The position numbers and the translations under genes were made by a program. Of a stretch of 6,985 nt of DNA, positions 1-6,948 are shown piece by piece (position 1 is the stretch's first letter; each line of letters begins with the position of its first letter). The notes under the pieces were generated by a model. The model was given only the letters and a program-made list of their open reading frames with translations, was not told the DNA's origin and searched no databases. Origin of the DNA: Candidatus Gastranaerophilales bacterium (lineage in GTDB: Bacteria; Cyanobacteriota; Vampirovibrionia; Gastranaerophilales; Gastranaerophilaceae); the NCBI GenBank assembly GCA_021205645.1, contig JAJPXE010000037.1, positions 1-6,985 of the forward strand, written 5' to 3'.

Positions 1-861
1 CTGTTGCAGTATATGAGGTTATACGTCAAAATGGTATTTAAACTTCCAAAAAGAGAACAATTTTCTAATAAAAGCACTTTCGGAAAAGTCTTAAACATTG
101 CCGGTTCCGAATACTACACAGGTGCAGCCTATTTATCATCGATATCTGCTCTTAAAACAGGATGCGGATATGTTGCCCTGTCAAGCTCGCCAAAAGTAAT
201 TAAAACTGTTTCGCTGCGCTCATCAGATATTGTTTTTCTTCCTATTGCAGAGATTAAACAAAAAATAAAAGATTTTGATGTTATATCAATAGGCTGCGGA
301 TTATCTACAGAAACAGGAGTTTCCATACTTTTTAAATCAATTCTTGAAACCTTATCCGAACGGAATAAAGCCGTTATTATTGATGCTGACGGACTAAATC
401 TTCTTTCAAAAATGAAAAATAAAGTCGATTTACCTGAAAATCTTATAATAACCCCTCACCCAAAGGAAGCTTCAAGATTACTGAATGCTGACATTGATTA
501 TGTACTGGACAGACCAATGCTCTGTGCAAAAGAACTTACGAAAAAATATCACTGTACAACCGTTCTAAAGATGCACAGTACGGTTGTCTGTTCTCCCGAG
601 CTTGATATATATGTCAATAATACAGGAAACAGCGCCCTGTCAAAAGCCGGCAGCGGTGATGTGCTTACAGGCATGATAGCAGGGTTATGCGCTCAAAAGA
701 TGACTAATTTTGATGCCGCTAAATTAGCCGTATATCTGCACGGCAAAACAGGTGAAATAGCCTCCGGCATGTTAAGCGAATATTCAGTCCTCGCCTCTGA
801 CCTGCTTAAATATATTCCGCTTGCTATTATTGATTTTATGCAAAAAGATGATATTGATTAA
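1..861 (+). CDS. nnrD: ADP/ATP-dependent NAD(P)H-hydrate dehydratase (NnrD domain), 5'-truncated, probably C-terminal half of a fused NnrE-NnrD protein
   Basis: This enzyme dehydrates damaged NAD(P)H hydrates back to NAD(P)H in the cytoplasm, using nucleotide hydrolysis; it belongs to the ribokinase-like YjeF C-terminal family. Residues are numbered from the TTG at position 4. The family entry motif is IAGSEYYTGAAYL (32-44), followed by ALKTGCGYV (49-57). DADGLN (127-132) and TPHPKE (150-155) come next. The glycine-rich signature AGSGDVLTG (215-223) includes D219, the expected catalytic base, and is followed by HGKTGE (246-251) and a C-terminal ASDLL..IP. All hallmark motifs are intact. The frame is open to position 1, and LPKREQFSNKSTFGKVL resembles the linker that joins the NnrE epimerase domain to NnrD in fused proteins. 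A true start therefore probably lies left of the window; the in-frame TTG and ATG codons near the edge lack a visible ribosome binding site. It converges on the GH13 gene, with a 52-nt gap. The domain call is secure; the fusion is inferred. Confidence 0.93.
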   Translation: MLQYMRLYVKMVFKLPKREQFSNKSTFGKVLNIAGSEYYTGAAYLSSISALKTGCGYVALSSSPKVIKTVSLRSSDIVFLPIAEIKQKIKDFDVISIGCGLSTETGVSILFKSILETLSERNKAVIIDADGLNLLSKMKNKVDLPENLIITPHPKEASRLLNADIDYVLDRPMLCAKELTKKYHCTTVLKMHSTVVCSPELDIYVNNTGNSALSKAGSGDVLTGMIAGLCAQKMTNFDAAKLAVYLHGKTGEIASGMLSEYSVLASDLLKYIPLAIIDFMQKDDID

Positions 862-866
862 CAATA

Positions 867-888
867 AGACCGGTTGTTATGCCGGTCT
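867..888. terminator. Hairpin between convergent genes, probable bidirectional terminator
   Basis: AGACCGG (867-873) pairs with CCGGTCT (882-888), giving a 7-bp GC-rich stem with an 8-nt loop. It lies 6 nt after the NnrD stop and 25 nt beyond the stop of the opposing GH13 gene, the usual place for a shared terminator. The following tracts are only modestly T-rich in either direction (TATGTCTATC on plus, TATTGTTAATC on minus), so termination efficiency is uncertain. Confidence 0.55.
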
Positions 889-913
889 ATGTCTATCTAA
901 TGTTTGCTGTTTA

Positions 914-2695
914 TTAACTGTATTTAAAATTCTGAGCGTGGATTTGTTTTTCATCACAGTATTTTTCAATATTAGGTGTATCAATTTCAAATACATGCGC
1001 CCTTGACGGTCCGAGTTCCACTCTCAACTCGTTTGGCTTAACCTGAAATTTGCTCGGCTGTCCGTAATTGTCAACCAAATTATCAATCTTCTGATCGGCT
1101 TTTAAAGTAGGAACATTGATAACCGCCGATGATGGTCTGTTTTTGTTCATGTTAGCAACGACAAGCAATGTCTTACCGTTTAAATGTCTTGCATAAGCCC
1201 ATACCTGATCGTTTTTATCCTTAGATTTTTTAAGTTCAATAAAATCACCTTTAGTTAAAACATCCTGATGAGCTTTTCTCATATTAAACGCAGATGTCAT
1301 AACTTTGCCTATTTCAGGGTCATCACCACCCGGCTTTCTTGACAGGTTAAAGATATCCATTTTGTACGGATGAACTTCGTAGGTCTTGCTGCTGTCATCT
1401 TCAAAAGGCTTGTTTGCATATTTATAATTGTAATAATCACCTGATTGAAATCCGTCTAAAACATAAGGATTGCACATCGGAATTGTTGACTGAACAACCG
1501 ATATAAGATTGCAGAAATCAGCACCTCCATGGTTCATAAGAGTTTCATCATCGTGGGTCATAAATGAACCGATTAAGGTCTTTCCTGCCGGTAACCTGTA
1601 TGACATATCAAGCATTTCATTGATATAATTTGTTGCTTCTTTTGCATTTTTAAGTTCATGGAATATGTGATGCTGTCCGTATATCGCATCAAAACCTGCT
1701 CTTAGAGAGTCTTCCGGTCTGTCATACGGCATATTCTTCTGAGGAGATGCACATTCATAAGTGTAAGATTCGCCGAGCATTGCAAATTCAGGGTCACGCT
1801 CGCGTGCATGGCCTATCAATATATCCCAAAATTCGGTCGGTTTCGCTCTTGCTACGTCTGAACGTATGCCATCTATGCCTAAATCTATACAAGAATCAAT
1901 GTACTTCATGTGCATATCTAATAATGCTTTATTTAATGTGCGTTTTGATTTGTCCTCCCACGGGTTAAACATTCTGATATCTAACCAACCCTCCGGAGTT
2001 TCGGCATTTCCGTTCTTATCAATAGCCATAAGCTCTGGGTGAGCATTAAACATGTCAACGGAAGCACAGCTCGGCAGGTCAAGCATAACCTTGATGTCAC
2101 GTTTGTGACATTCATTAATAAACGCTTTCATCTGCTCTTGAGGAGTTCTTGGATCGTCTGGATCAACAAGAGTCGGGTCTATAGCTATCTGACCGTCGTC
2201 TTCAATATACTTTTCAGGAGCGTATAATGAACCTGCAGTTCCCATTGCATTCAGTTTTCCCGGCGGATGAATAGGTAGTATATGGAATGTGTTGAAACCC
2301 TGAGCCTTAACTTCATCTAAACGATTAATCGCACTCAAAAATGTACCCGGTTTCTCACCATCTTTTGCCTTGATTAATTCATCTCCTGTTCTATCTTCTG
2401 CCGTAAAAATTCTTGGAACAATCGCAAGCATTACTGATTCGTTGTTTCTGAACATTGTCCTTAAATTGTTCTTATAATTTATAGGTGCAGAACCCACATC
2501 AGAAACCTTACCTGTTTTTGATACGGACGGTCTGTTTATTTGAGCCTGATTTTCCAGATATCTGTTAATTAAATCAGATGAAGTTTTTTCCTGCCGAACA
2601 CTTTCAGTCTGTTCTTGCATTTTTTGACCGTGTACAAAAGCTTCCAATTTTGATGCTATTAAATTTTTTGAATTTAAATTATTTATATCTGTCAT
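914..2695 (-). CDS. GH13 alpha-amylase-family enzyme, GlgE-like in its active-site layout, probably cytoplasmic
   Basis: A 593-residue glycoside hydrolase family 13 protein, expected to hydrolyse or transfer alpha-glucosyl units. Residues 1-75 are polar and Gln/Asn/Ser-rich, with no signal peptide or membrane segment. The (beta/alpha)8 catalytic domain spans about 85-475. Conserved region I is VMLDLPSC (203-210). Region II is GIDGIRSD (273-280), with the nucleophile at D280 after R278. Region III is AMLGES (305-310), with acid/base E309. Region IV is MTHDDE (379-384), with D382 as stabiliser. A C-terminal beta domain follows (VWAYARHLNGKTLLVVANMN, about 498-517, to about 572). LPIHPPG (140-146) and DLPSCASVDMFNAHPEL (206-222) resemble the GlgE maltosyltransferase pattern (PPIHPIG, then D..L.CSPDHPW..HPEW) more than the DxxxNH region I of classical amylases. 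The protein is shorter than typical GlgE and lacks its large N-terminal domain, so the substrate is open. It is the last gene of the minus-strand operon; its ATG is 1 nt past the upstream stop. Family call firm, subfamily tentative. Confidence 0.9.
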   Translation of the reverse strand: MTDINNLNSKNLIASKLEAFVHGQKMQEQTESVRQEKTSSDLINRYLENQAQINRPSVSKTGKVSDVGSAPINYKNNLRTMFRNNESVMLAIVPRIFTAEDRTGDELIKAKDGEKPGTFLSAINRLDEVKAQGFNTFHILPIHPPGKLNAMGTAGSLYAPEKYIEDDGQIAIDPTLVDPDDPRTPQEQMKAFINECHKRDIKVMLDLPSCASVDMFNAHPELMAIDKNGNAETPEGWLDIRMFNPWEDKSKRTLNKALLDMHMKYIDSCIDLGIDGIRSDVARAKPTEFWDILIGHARERDPEFAMLGESYTYECASPQKNMPYDRPEDSLRAGFDAIYGQHHIFHELKNAKEATNYINEMLDMSYRLPAGKTLIGSFMTHDDETLMNHGGADFCNLISVVQSTIPMCNPYVLDGFQSGDYYNYKYANKPFEDDSSKTYEVHPYKMDIFNLSRKPGGDDPEIGKVMTSAFNMRKAHQDVLTKGDFIELKKSKDKNDQVWAYARHLNGKTLLVVANMNKNRPSSAVINVPTLKADQKIDNLVDNYGQPSKFQVKPNELRVELGPSRAHVFEIDTPNIEKYCDEKQIHAQNFKYS

Positions 2696-2696
2696 T

Positions 2697-5660
2697 TTAT
2701 TTCACCTGAGCCTTAAAATCTGATTTTTTACTTCCGAACAGGAACTGTGCTCCTACCGTAACTGCAAACGTTGCGGCAAGTAACGGTGCAAACATTTTAG
2801 TCCATTTTTTAGTATTGCTTTTTTGTTTTATTGCATCATGTAAAAGATCCGACGGTGCTTTACCGAGTAAGTCAAATCTCTTGCAGGCTCTTTGATCATT
2901 TGCCCCGACAAAACCATCTGCCTTGAGCGGATCGGAATATTCATTTTTCAATATTTCTCTGTCTATAGAACCCATACTGTTATACATCATAGACATGTGT
3001 TCTTTAAGTTTTTGACCTAACGATTTTCTTTCGACATCCTCGAAAACACGTCTTGGCACCTGTTTATTAACTTCTACTTTGTCTAAAGTATTCAGAGTAT
3101 CATCAACTGTTGTTTTGTTCCAGACAATTTTATTTTCCACATCAGGTCTGAACACCGACCACATCAGGGTTTTGTAGAAAGCAGGATTGTTTAACGTTCC
3201 CATTTTATTATAGAACTTATCGGTGTGAGCTTCAAGTAAAAGTTTCTTACCTCTTTTAATGATTTCCTTATTCATTTCACCATTTTCGCTCAGTCCGTAG
3301 TCCCTTGCTATAGCAGCAGCGTGCCCGCCATTTTGAGCAAGTTCCCGCTCATATGCACCTGTCCTGTGGAAGAATTCACAGGTCTGAAGCAATCTCATAT
3401 AAGTGCTGTGTACACCTTCAACTCTTGAGTGCAGACGCTCAACTTTTGAATTCATAATAGAGCCGACATTTATATCTACCTTGCTGCTCTTTGATGAAAC
3501 CATTTTACGCTTCATTTCGGTCATGCCTGAATTGCCGAGAGCTTCACCTGCATCTGTACAATTCTTCTTGATTCCGGATTCAATCTTATTCATCATCTGA
3601 CCGTTACTGTCTTCATTAGGGGCATCCAACTTTTCATCTAATTCAGCCATTGCACCGGCAAGTCTTGTTATTAGTCTTTCATAAGATGCCTTATCAGAGC
3701 ATGTCTTTTCAAGCTTTTTAATAAATAATTCATTTGTTAAAGCTTTGCTATTGCTTGCGGTTTTCATTTCTTTATCAGTAATTTCAAGTTCTTTTATCAG
3801 AACATCACTTACTTTCTGCCAGTTGTTGGCAACAACGGTATCATTTGCTTTTTCAACTTTGAAATGAGCTCCGTTTGAAAGTATTCCATCAATTGCTCTG
3901 TATTTATTAAGTGCTTTGCCCGCAGAGGTTATTTTTTCTGCGGCGCTGTCATTTATCACAAATCCGCGATTGGATGTTGTTTCATTAGTAATAATGTCAT
4001 TTATTGAGGCAAATATTTTATTGGTTTTCGGACCTCTTGGAGCTTCTGCCTTAAATACTTGAGAAATTGCTTTTCTTACATATTTTTCACGTCCGCCTCC
4101 GACAGCTAATTTTCCTTCATAGAAGTTTTTTGCAATGGCTTCTGATTCTTCCTGCAATTTTACATCTATTTTTGATTTTAGCCCGCTGTTCTTTTGTTCA
4201 AGTTCGGACATCCCCGGTATGAAATCTTCGGACGGATTTGAATTATTGACTTTCATAACAATTGATTTAATGTTATGAGCCAATCTCTCAACCGGTGACA
4301 TATCTTTTGTCTCGGGAGTTTCATTTAAAAATTCAACTAAATCGACCTCTTTACATTTAAAGTTTGTGGAAACTCTGTTTTTAACTCCTAAAAGGCTTTC
4401 ATCAGCCGCTTCATTGTCAAGTAAATCCATTCCGACGGATGTGAGCATATCTTTAACTGCACCTCTGATGATACCTTCAGAAGCTGCTTTTCGAATTTTC
4501 TCCGGTGATACTTTCTTTGCAAGCTCTGCATCTTTTGATGATATTGCAGAGTTAATAGAATTCGCTAATCTTTCTGCCGATGCTGAATTTGCAACATACC
4601 TATCGCCGCCGGCAAGATTTGTTATATCCTGCCTTGCAGCATCTTTCATCTCTGCATCAAAACCCGAAGCAAGTGTATCTGATAGAGAAACCATATCCTC
4701 CCTTGTTATAACCCTGCCTTTAAGATTATTAGTCAGAGTTTCAACGGCATCAGGCTTCACATTGCTGCTGTTAGCAGGTCTTATTTTGAGAACATTTGTT
4801 TCATAATTACCGGCATTTGCCTCATCTAATCTGCCGTTAAGATAATCGTCAACCTTGTCGATTGAGTTGTTAACCTTTTTATTGCTAATATTTTCAGCTA
4901 ATGGCGTTATATATTTTTCAATTTGGCTGCAAGCAAGAGCAGTCGAAACAGGAGTAGCTATACCTGCTGTCATCATCCATAGTGTATTATTTTGAACGGA
5001 AATTTTTCTCATTTCTTCTTGAGTGACTTCGTTTCTGTTAGGTATATTTTTAGGAACGCCGAGTCTGTCACCTATAACACCTAAGTCCTCACTCTTTTTA
5101 TCACCTTTGTATAAATCAAACGGGATATAGTTAGGATCCTGTGTGACAAATTTTTTCCTGCCCTGATCATCAATATATTCTTTTCTGAAATTAAATCCGT
5201 GAATAATTCGAGCAGGAATTTCCAGAGCAATTTTAGGCCACAGTGCCATTGATGCTAAAAAGGTTCCGAAACCGATAAATTCCATTGCTTTTGTTTTTGG
5301 AGTTGCTTTTTGAGTCATTAAATATGTTGCAATAGCTATACCGCTCATTTTAAGCCCTAAATCGTTCATCTTGCCGAGTTGGTGGTCATTTCCTTTTCCT
5401 CTGACACCATCTGCAAATGCTTTTGTTGTATATACTGTATCTCTGACAAATTCCTTAGGCATATGGATTAAATCGCCGTTAACAAGATGACCTTTTCCGT
5501 CTAAAGGTTTTATCAGTTTGTCGGTTTCTTTGTCAAATGAGTCGATTGTCGAACTCACTGTCGGCATCTGGAAATAATTCTTTCCGCTCCTTTGCTGCTT
5601 TTTAGCTTGAGCGGTATCGGAATTATTACTTAAGTAATTGTGAATTAAATTATTTCCCAT
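2697..5660 (-). CDS. Large membrane-anchored protein of unknown function (987 aa), divergent paralogue of the adjacent 351-aa protein
   Basis: I do not recognise a named family. Residues 1-45 are polar and Asn/Gln/Ser-rich, with no cleavable signal peptide. Hydrophobic segments lie at about 101-117, 125-147 and 226-243, and a final one at about 955-976 (APLLAATFAVTVGAQFLF), flanked by KKWTK and GSKKS and followed by a short charged tail. Between the first hydrophobic pair and the third segment is a linker with DPNYIPFDLYKGDK (175-188) and GDRLGVPKNI (197-206), similar in pattern and place to the neighbouring 351-residue protein. About 245-950 is a long polar, Lys/Glu/Asn/Ser-rich region predicted by eye to be mostly helical. 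It contains two related short stretches, ERLANSINSAI (363-373) and ERLAHNIKSIV (458-468). No catalytic motif, nucleotide-binding loop or metal-binding cluster is visible; cysteines are few and scattered. It starts 2 nt past the upstream stop and lacks a strong ribosome binding site, so coupled translation is likely. The coding call rests on length, operon position and absence of competing frames. A structural or scaffolding role is inference. Confidence 0.85.
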   Translation of the reverse strand: MGNNLIHNYLSNNSDTAQAKKQQRSGKNYFQMPTVSSTIDSFDKETDKLIKPLDGKGHLVNGDLIHMPKEFVRDTVYTTKAFADGVRGKGNDHQLGKMNDLGLKMSGIAIATYLMTQKATPKTKAMEFIGFGTFLASMALWPKIALEIPARIIHGFNFRKEYIDDQGRKKFVTQDPNYIPFDLYKGDKKSEDLGVIGDRLGVPKNIPNRNEVTQEEMRKISVQNNTLWMMTAGIATPVSTALACSQIEKYITPLAENISNKKVNNSIDKVDDYLNGRLDEANAGNYETNVLKIRPANSSNVKPDAVETLTNNLKGRVITREDMVSLSDTLASGFDAEMKDAARQDITNLAGGDRYVANSASAERLANSINSAISSKDAELAKKVSPEKIRKAASEGIIRGAVKDMLTSVGMDLLDNEAADESLLGVKNRVSTNFKCKEVDLVEFLNETPETKDMSPVERLAHNIKSIVMKVNNSNPSEDFIPGMSELEQKNSGLKSKIDVKLQEESEAIAKNFYEGKLAVGGGREKYVRKAISQVFKAEAPRGPKTNKIFASINDIITNETTSNRGFVINDSAAEKITSAGKALNKYRAIDGILSNGAHFKVEKANDTVVANNWQKVSDVLIKELEITDKEMKTASNSKALTNELFIKKLEKTCSDKASYERLITRLAGAMAELDEKLDAPNEDSNGQMMNKIESGIKKNCTDAGEALGNSGMTEMKRKMVSSKSSKVDINVGSIMNSKVERLHSRVEGVHSTYMRLLQTCEFFHRTGAYERELAQNGGHAAAIARDYGLSENGEMNKEIIKRGKKLLLEAHTDKFYNKMGTLNNPAFYKTLMWSVFRPDVENKIVWNKTTVDDTLNTLDKVEVNKQVPRRVFEDVERKSLGQKLKEHMSMMYNSMGSIDREILKNEYSDPLKADGFVGANDQRACKRFDLLGKAPSDLLHDAIKQKSNTKKWTKMFAPLLAATFAVTVGAQFLFGSKKSDFKAQVK
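2702..2707 (-). promoter_or_regulatory. Ribosome binding site for the GH13 gene, inside the upstream gene's last codons
   Basis: On the minus strand AGGTGA lies 6 nt before the ATG at 2695, a good Shine-Dalgarno match and spacing. It overlaps the terminal codons of the 987-residue protein, whose stop is at 2697-2699. This fixes the start at 2695 and suggests that translation of the two genes is coupled. Confidence 0.7.
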
Positions 5661-5662
5661 AT

Positions 5663-6718
5663 TTACTGAACCGTAACCTTTTCTTTCCTGTCAAAAACAT
5701 TTTTATTTTGTCCGACAGCAGTTTTTGCACCATAAATAGTATTAGCTGCCCCAATTATAGATGAAAGTGCTGCAAGTGCAAGTAATCCTTTACCGGCATG
5801 TTTATTAAATCCCTTAGCACTATCAGGTCCTTTGTATAGTTCTTTTGAAGAATCAACCAGACTGCGGCCGAAACTTCCTGCTATTCTCCAAATATTTTTT
5901 GCTGTATTAACAGTTTTACCTGCAAGCTTTTCCGGCCATTTTAAATCCGGAGCTGACGGTTTATATTTATTCCAATTCTCTTTTGAAGCCGCTCTAAAGA
6001 AGTGATTCCAAGGAGTTTGAGCTGCCAGAGCTACACCGGCTGCTGCCCACAAATATGATGAAATACTTTTAGCCGTGCTTGAACGGGAAATAACATCTTT
6101 TATTAAAGGTTTAACTTCTGTATCGGATGATGGTAAATTTTCTCCTAATCCGTTTTTCTTTGCAATTTCATCAAACAAATAGTTATGCGGTTTACCGACT
6201 TTTTCGCCATACATCATATCATATCTCGGAAAATCGTGGCTTTCCATAACTTTATGCTGTTCATACTCATTGACAGGTTTTTTTACATTTGCCTTCGGGT
6301 CGGTATATACATGCCTTTCGTATGCCATTTCAGTATCAATACCGGTTGCCATTTTTACGGGAGTCGATATAAGCGATTTAGAAAGTGTTTTTGCTAAACC
6401 GTAGAAAACAACTCCCATTGCCAGTCTTTGCGTTTTGAAAGACTTAAATGCTCCCGCAAACACTGCCATAAATGCCGCACTGCCCACTAAATACGGAACA
6501 GTTCCCATTGACAAAAATTCATAAAAGTTAGATTTTTTACTTCCTTTAAAACCTTTTGCAGGATATTCCGTAAATGCACTCGTAGTTTTTTGATAGCTCG
6601 CTTTAACCTTATTTTTCAACGTATTCGGTACAAGTCTTGTTTCATCTTTTAGATCGGAATTTGCCATCTGATTTGTATTTACAGCTCCATTATTAGTTTG
6701 CGAAACACTAATTGTCAT
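5663..6718 (-). CDS. Multi-helix membrane protein of unknown function (351 aa), first gene of the operon
   Basis: No named family is recognised. The N-terminus (1-60) is polar and begins with a Thr/Ser/Asn/Gln-rich stretch, then becomes Lys-rich before the first hydrophobic segment (about 66-90, VPYLVGSAAFMAVFAGAF). A second segment lies at about 98-116 (LAMGVVFYGLAKTL), a third at about 219-234 (SYLWAAAGVALAAQ) and a fourth at about 309-331 (GLLALAALSSIIGAANTIYG), then a charged tail. The 120-215 linker has YERHVYTD (133-140), SHDFPRYDMMYGEK (160-173) and IAKKNGLGENL (185-195), and this pattern recurs in the 987-residue neighbour. The Lys-rich flank before the first segment suggests a cytoplasmic N-terminus by the positive-inside rule. 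The start at 6718 is preferred because GGAG lies 10 nt upstream; the next ATG (residue 18) has a worse-placed ribosome binding site. It is likely an inner-membrane partner of the next protein, an inference from operon layout and shared architecture. Confidence 0.85.
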   Translation of the reverse strand: MTISVSQTNNGAVNTNQMANSDLKDETRLVPNTLKNKVKASYQKTTSAFTEYPAKGFKGSKKSNFYEFLSMGTVPYLVGSAAFMAVFAGAFKSFKTQRLAMGVVFYGLAKTLSKSLISTPVKMATGIDTEMAYERHVYTDPKANVKKPVNEYEQHKVMESHDFPRYDMMYGEKVGKPHNYLFDEIAKKNGLGENLPSSDTEVKPLIKDVISRSSTAKSISSYLWAAAGVALAAQTPWNHFFRAASKENWNKYKPSAPDLKWPEKLAGKTVNTAKNIWRIAGSFGRSLVDSSKELYKGPDSAKGFNKHAGKGLLALAALSSIIGAANTIYGAKTAVGQNKNVFDRKEKVTVQ

Positions 6719-6728
6719 AATTACTTAA

Positions 6729-6732
6729 CTCC
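6729..6732 (-). promoter_or_regulatory. Ribosome binding site for the 351-aa membrane protein
   Basis: GGAG on the minus strand lies 10 nt before the ATG at 6718. The spacing is slightly long but acceptable, and the match supports this start over the internal ATG at residue 18. Confidence 0.6.
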
Positions 6733-6756
6733 GAATTGCAGATACGTCTTACTAAC

Positions 6757-6768
6757 TTATATATATAA
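6757..6768. repeat. AT palindrome in the operon leader
   Basis: TTATATATATAA is a perfect 12-bp palindrome between the candidate promoter and the ribosome binding site. It could be an operator half, an easily melted region or simple AT drift. Nothing else supports a protein-binding role. Confidence 0.25.
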
Positions 6769-6796
6769 ACATAACATCCGGTTCGTTTTTGCTATT

Positions 6797-6824
6797 ATTA
6801 AATATAAAATTTTACATTTGTTAA
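6797..6824 (-). promoter_or_regulatory. Candidate sigma-70-type promoter of the minus-strand operon
   Basis: On the minus strand TTAACA (6819-6824, 5 of 6 to TTGACA) is followed after 16 nt by TTTAAT (6797-6802, 5 of 6 to TATAAT). The start of transcription would fall near 6790, giving a leader of about 70 nt before the ATG at 6718. The surrounding DNA is very AT-rich, so chance matches are common, and a weaker alternative with TATGTT nearer the gene also exists. Confidence 0.4.
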
Positions 6825-6880
6825 CACACTAAAAAGTACCATGAATGCTTCTATACAAGGATATACTATCATAAATAAAC

Positions 6881-6932
6881 AAAAAAAATAGCATTGAGTT
6901 TACGGAAAAATTAAAATTTTTCCTGCAAACTC
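6881..6932 (-). terminator. Long hairpin followed by a T8 tract, possible terminator of a minus-strand transcript entering from the right
   Basis: GAGTTT (6896-6901) pairs with AAACTC (6927-6932), and GGAAAAATT (6904-6912) pairs with AATTTTTCC (6915-6923), separated by a small internal loop. Read on the minus strand, the stem is followed by 7 nt and then eight T (complement of A8 at 6881-6888). This resembles a rho-independent terminator placed just before the operon promoter, which would insulate it from an upstream transcript. The 7-nt gap and AT-rich inner stem make it atypical. Confidence 0.45.
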
Positions 6933-6948
6933 CGGGGTACGGTTTCAT

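Larger units (their letters stand above)
914..6718 (-). other. Three-gene operon: small membrane protein, large membrane-anchored protein, GH13 enzyme
   Basis: Transcription runs right to left. The gaps between consecutive genes are 2 nt (5661-5662) and 1 nt (2696), which leaves no room for internal promoters or terminators outside coding sequence. The first gene has a clear leader with a candidate promoter, and the last gene ends at a convergent hairpin. Such packing normally means one mRNA and a shared function, here two related membrane proteins and one alpha-glucan-active enzyme. Confidence 0.8.

Noticed and set aside
129..326. 65-codon minus-strand frame inside nnrD
   Set aside because: Antisense to conserved NnrD motifs, with no support of its own.
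821..1006. 61-codon plus-strand frame spanning the NnrD stop and the GH13 3' end
   Set aside because: It overlaps both real genes and the terminator hairpin, and its Cys/Phe/Leu-rich product resembles nothing.
4366..4806. 146-codon open frame on the plus strand, antisense to the 987-aa gene
   Set aside because: It lies wholly inside the minus-strand gene, its product is Ser/Leu/Ala-rich without family motifs, and no ribosome binding site is evident; it reads as an antisense shadow of a helical protein.
6862..6867. TATACT as a plus-strand -10 element
   Set aside because: No acceptable -35 sequence lies 16-18 nt upstream, and such matches are frequent in this AT-rich DNA.
6841..6891. 16-codon plus-strand frame (MNASIQGYTIINKQKK) before the two hairpins, a possible leader peptide
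   Set aside because: There is no ribosome binding site, no run of one regulatory codon, and it sits in AT-rich non-coding DNA; kept only as context for the possible plus-strand RNA.
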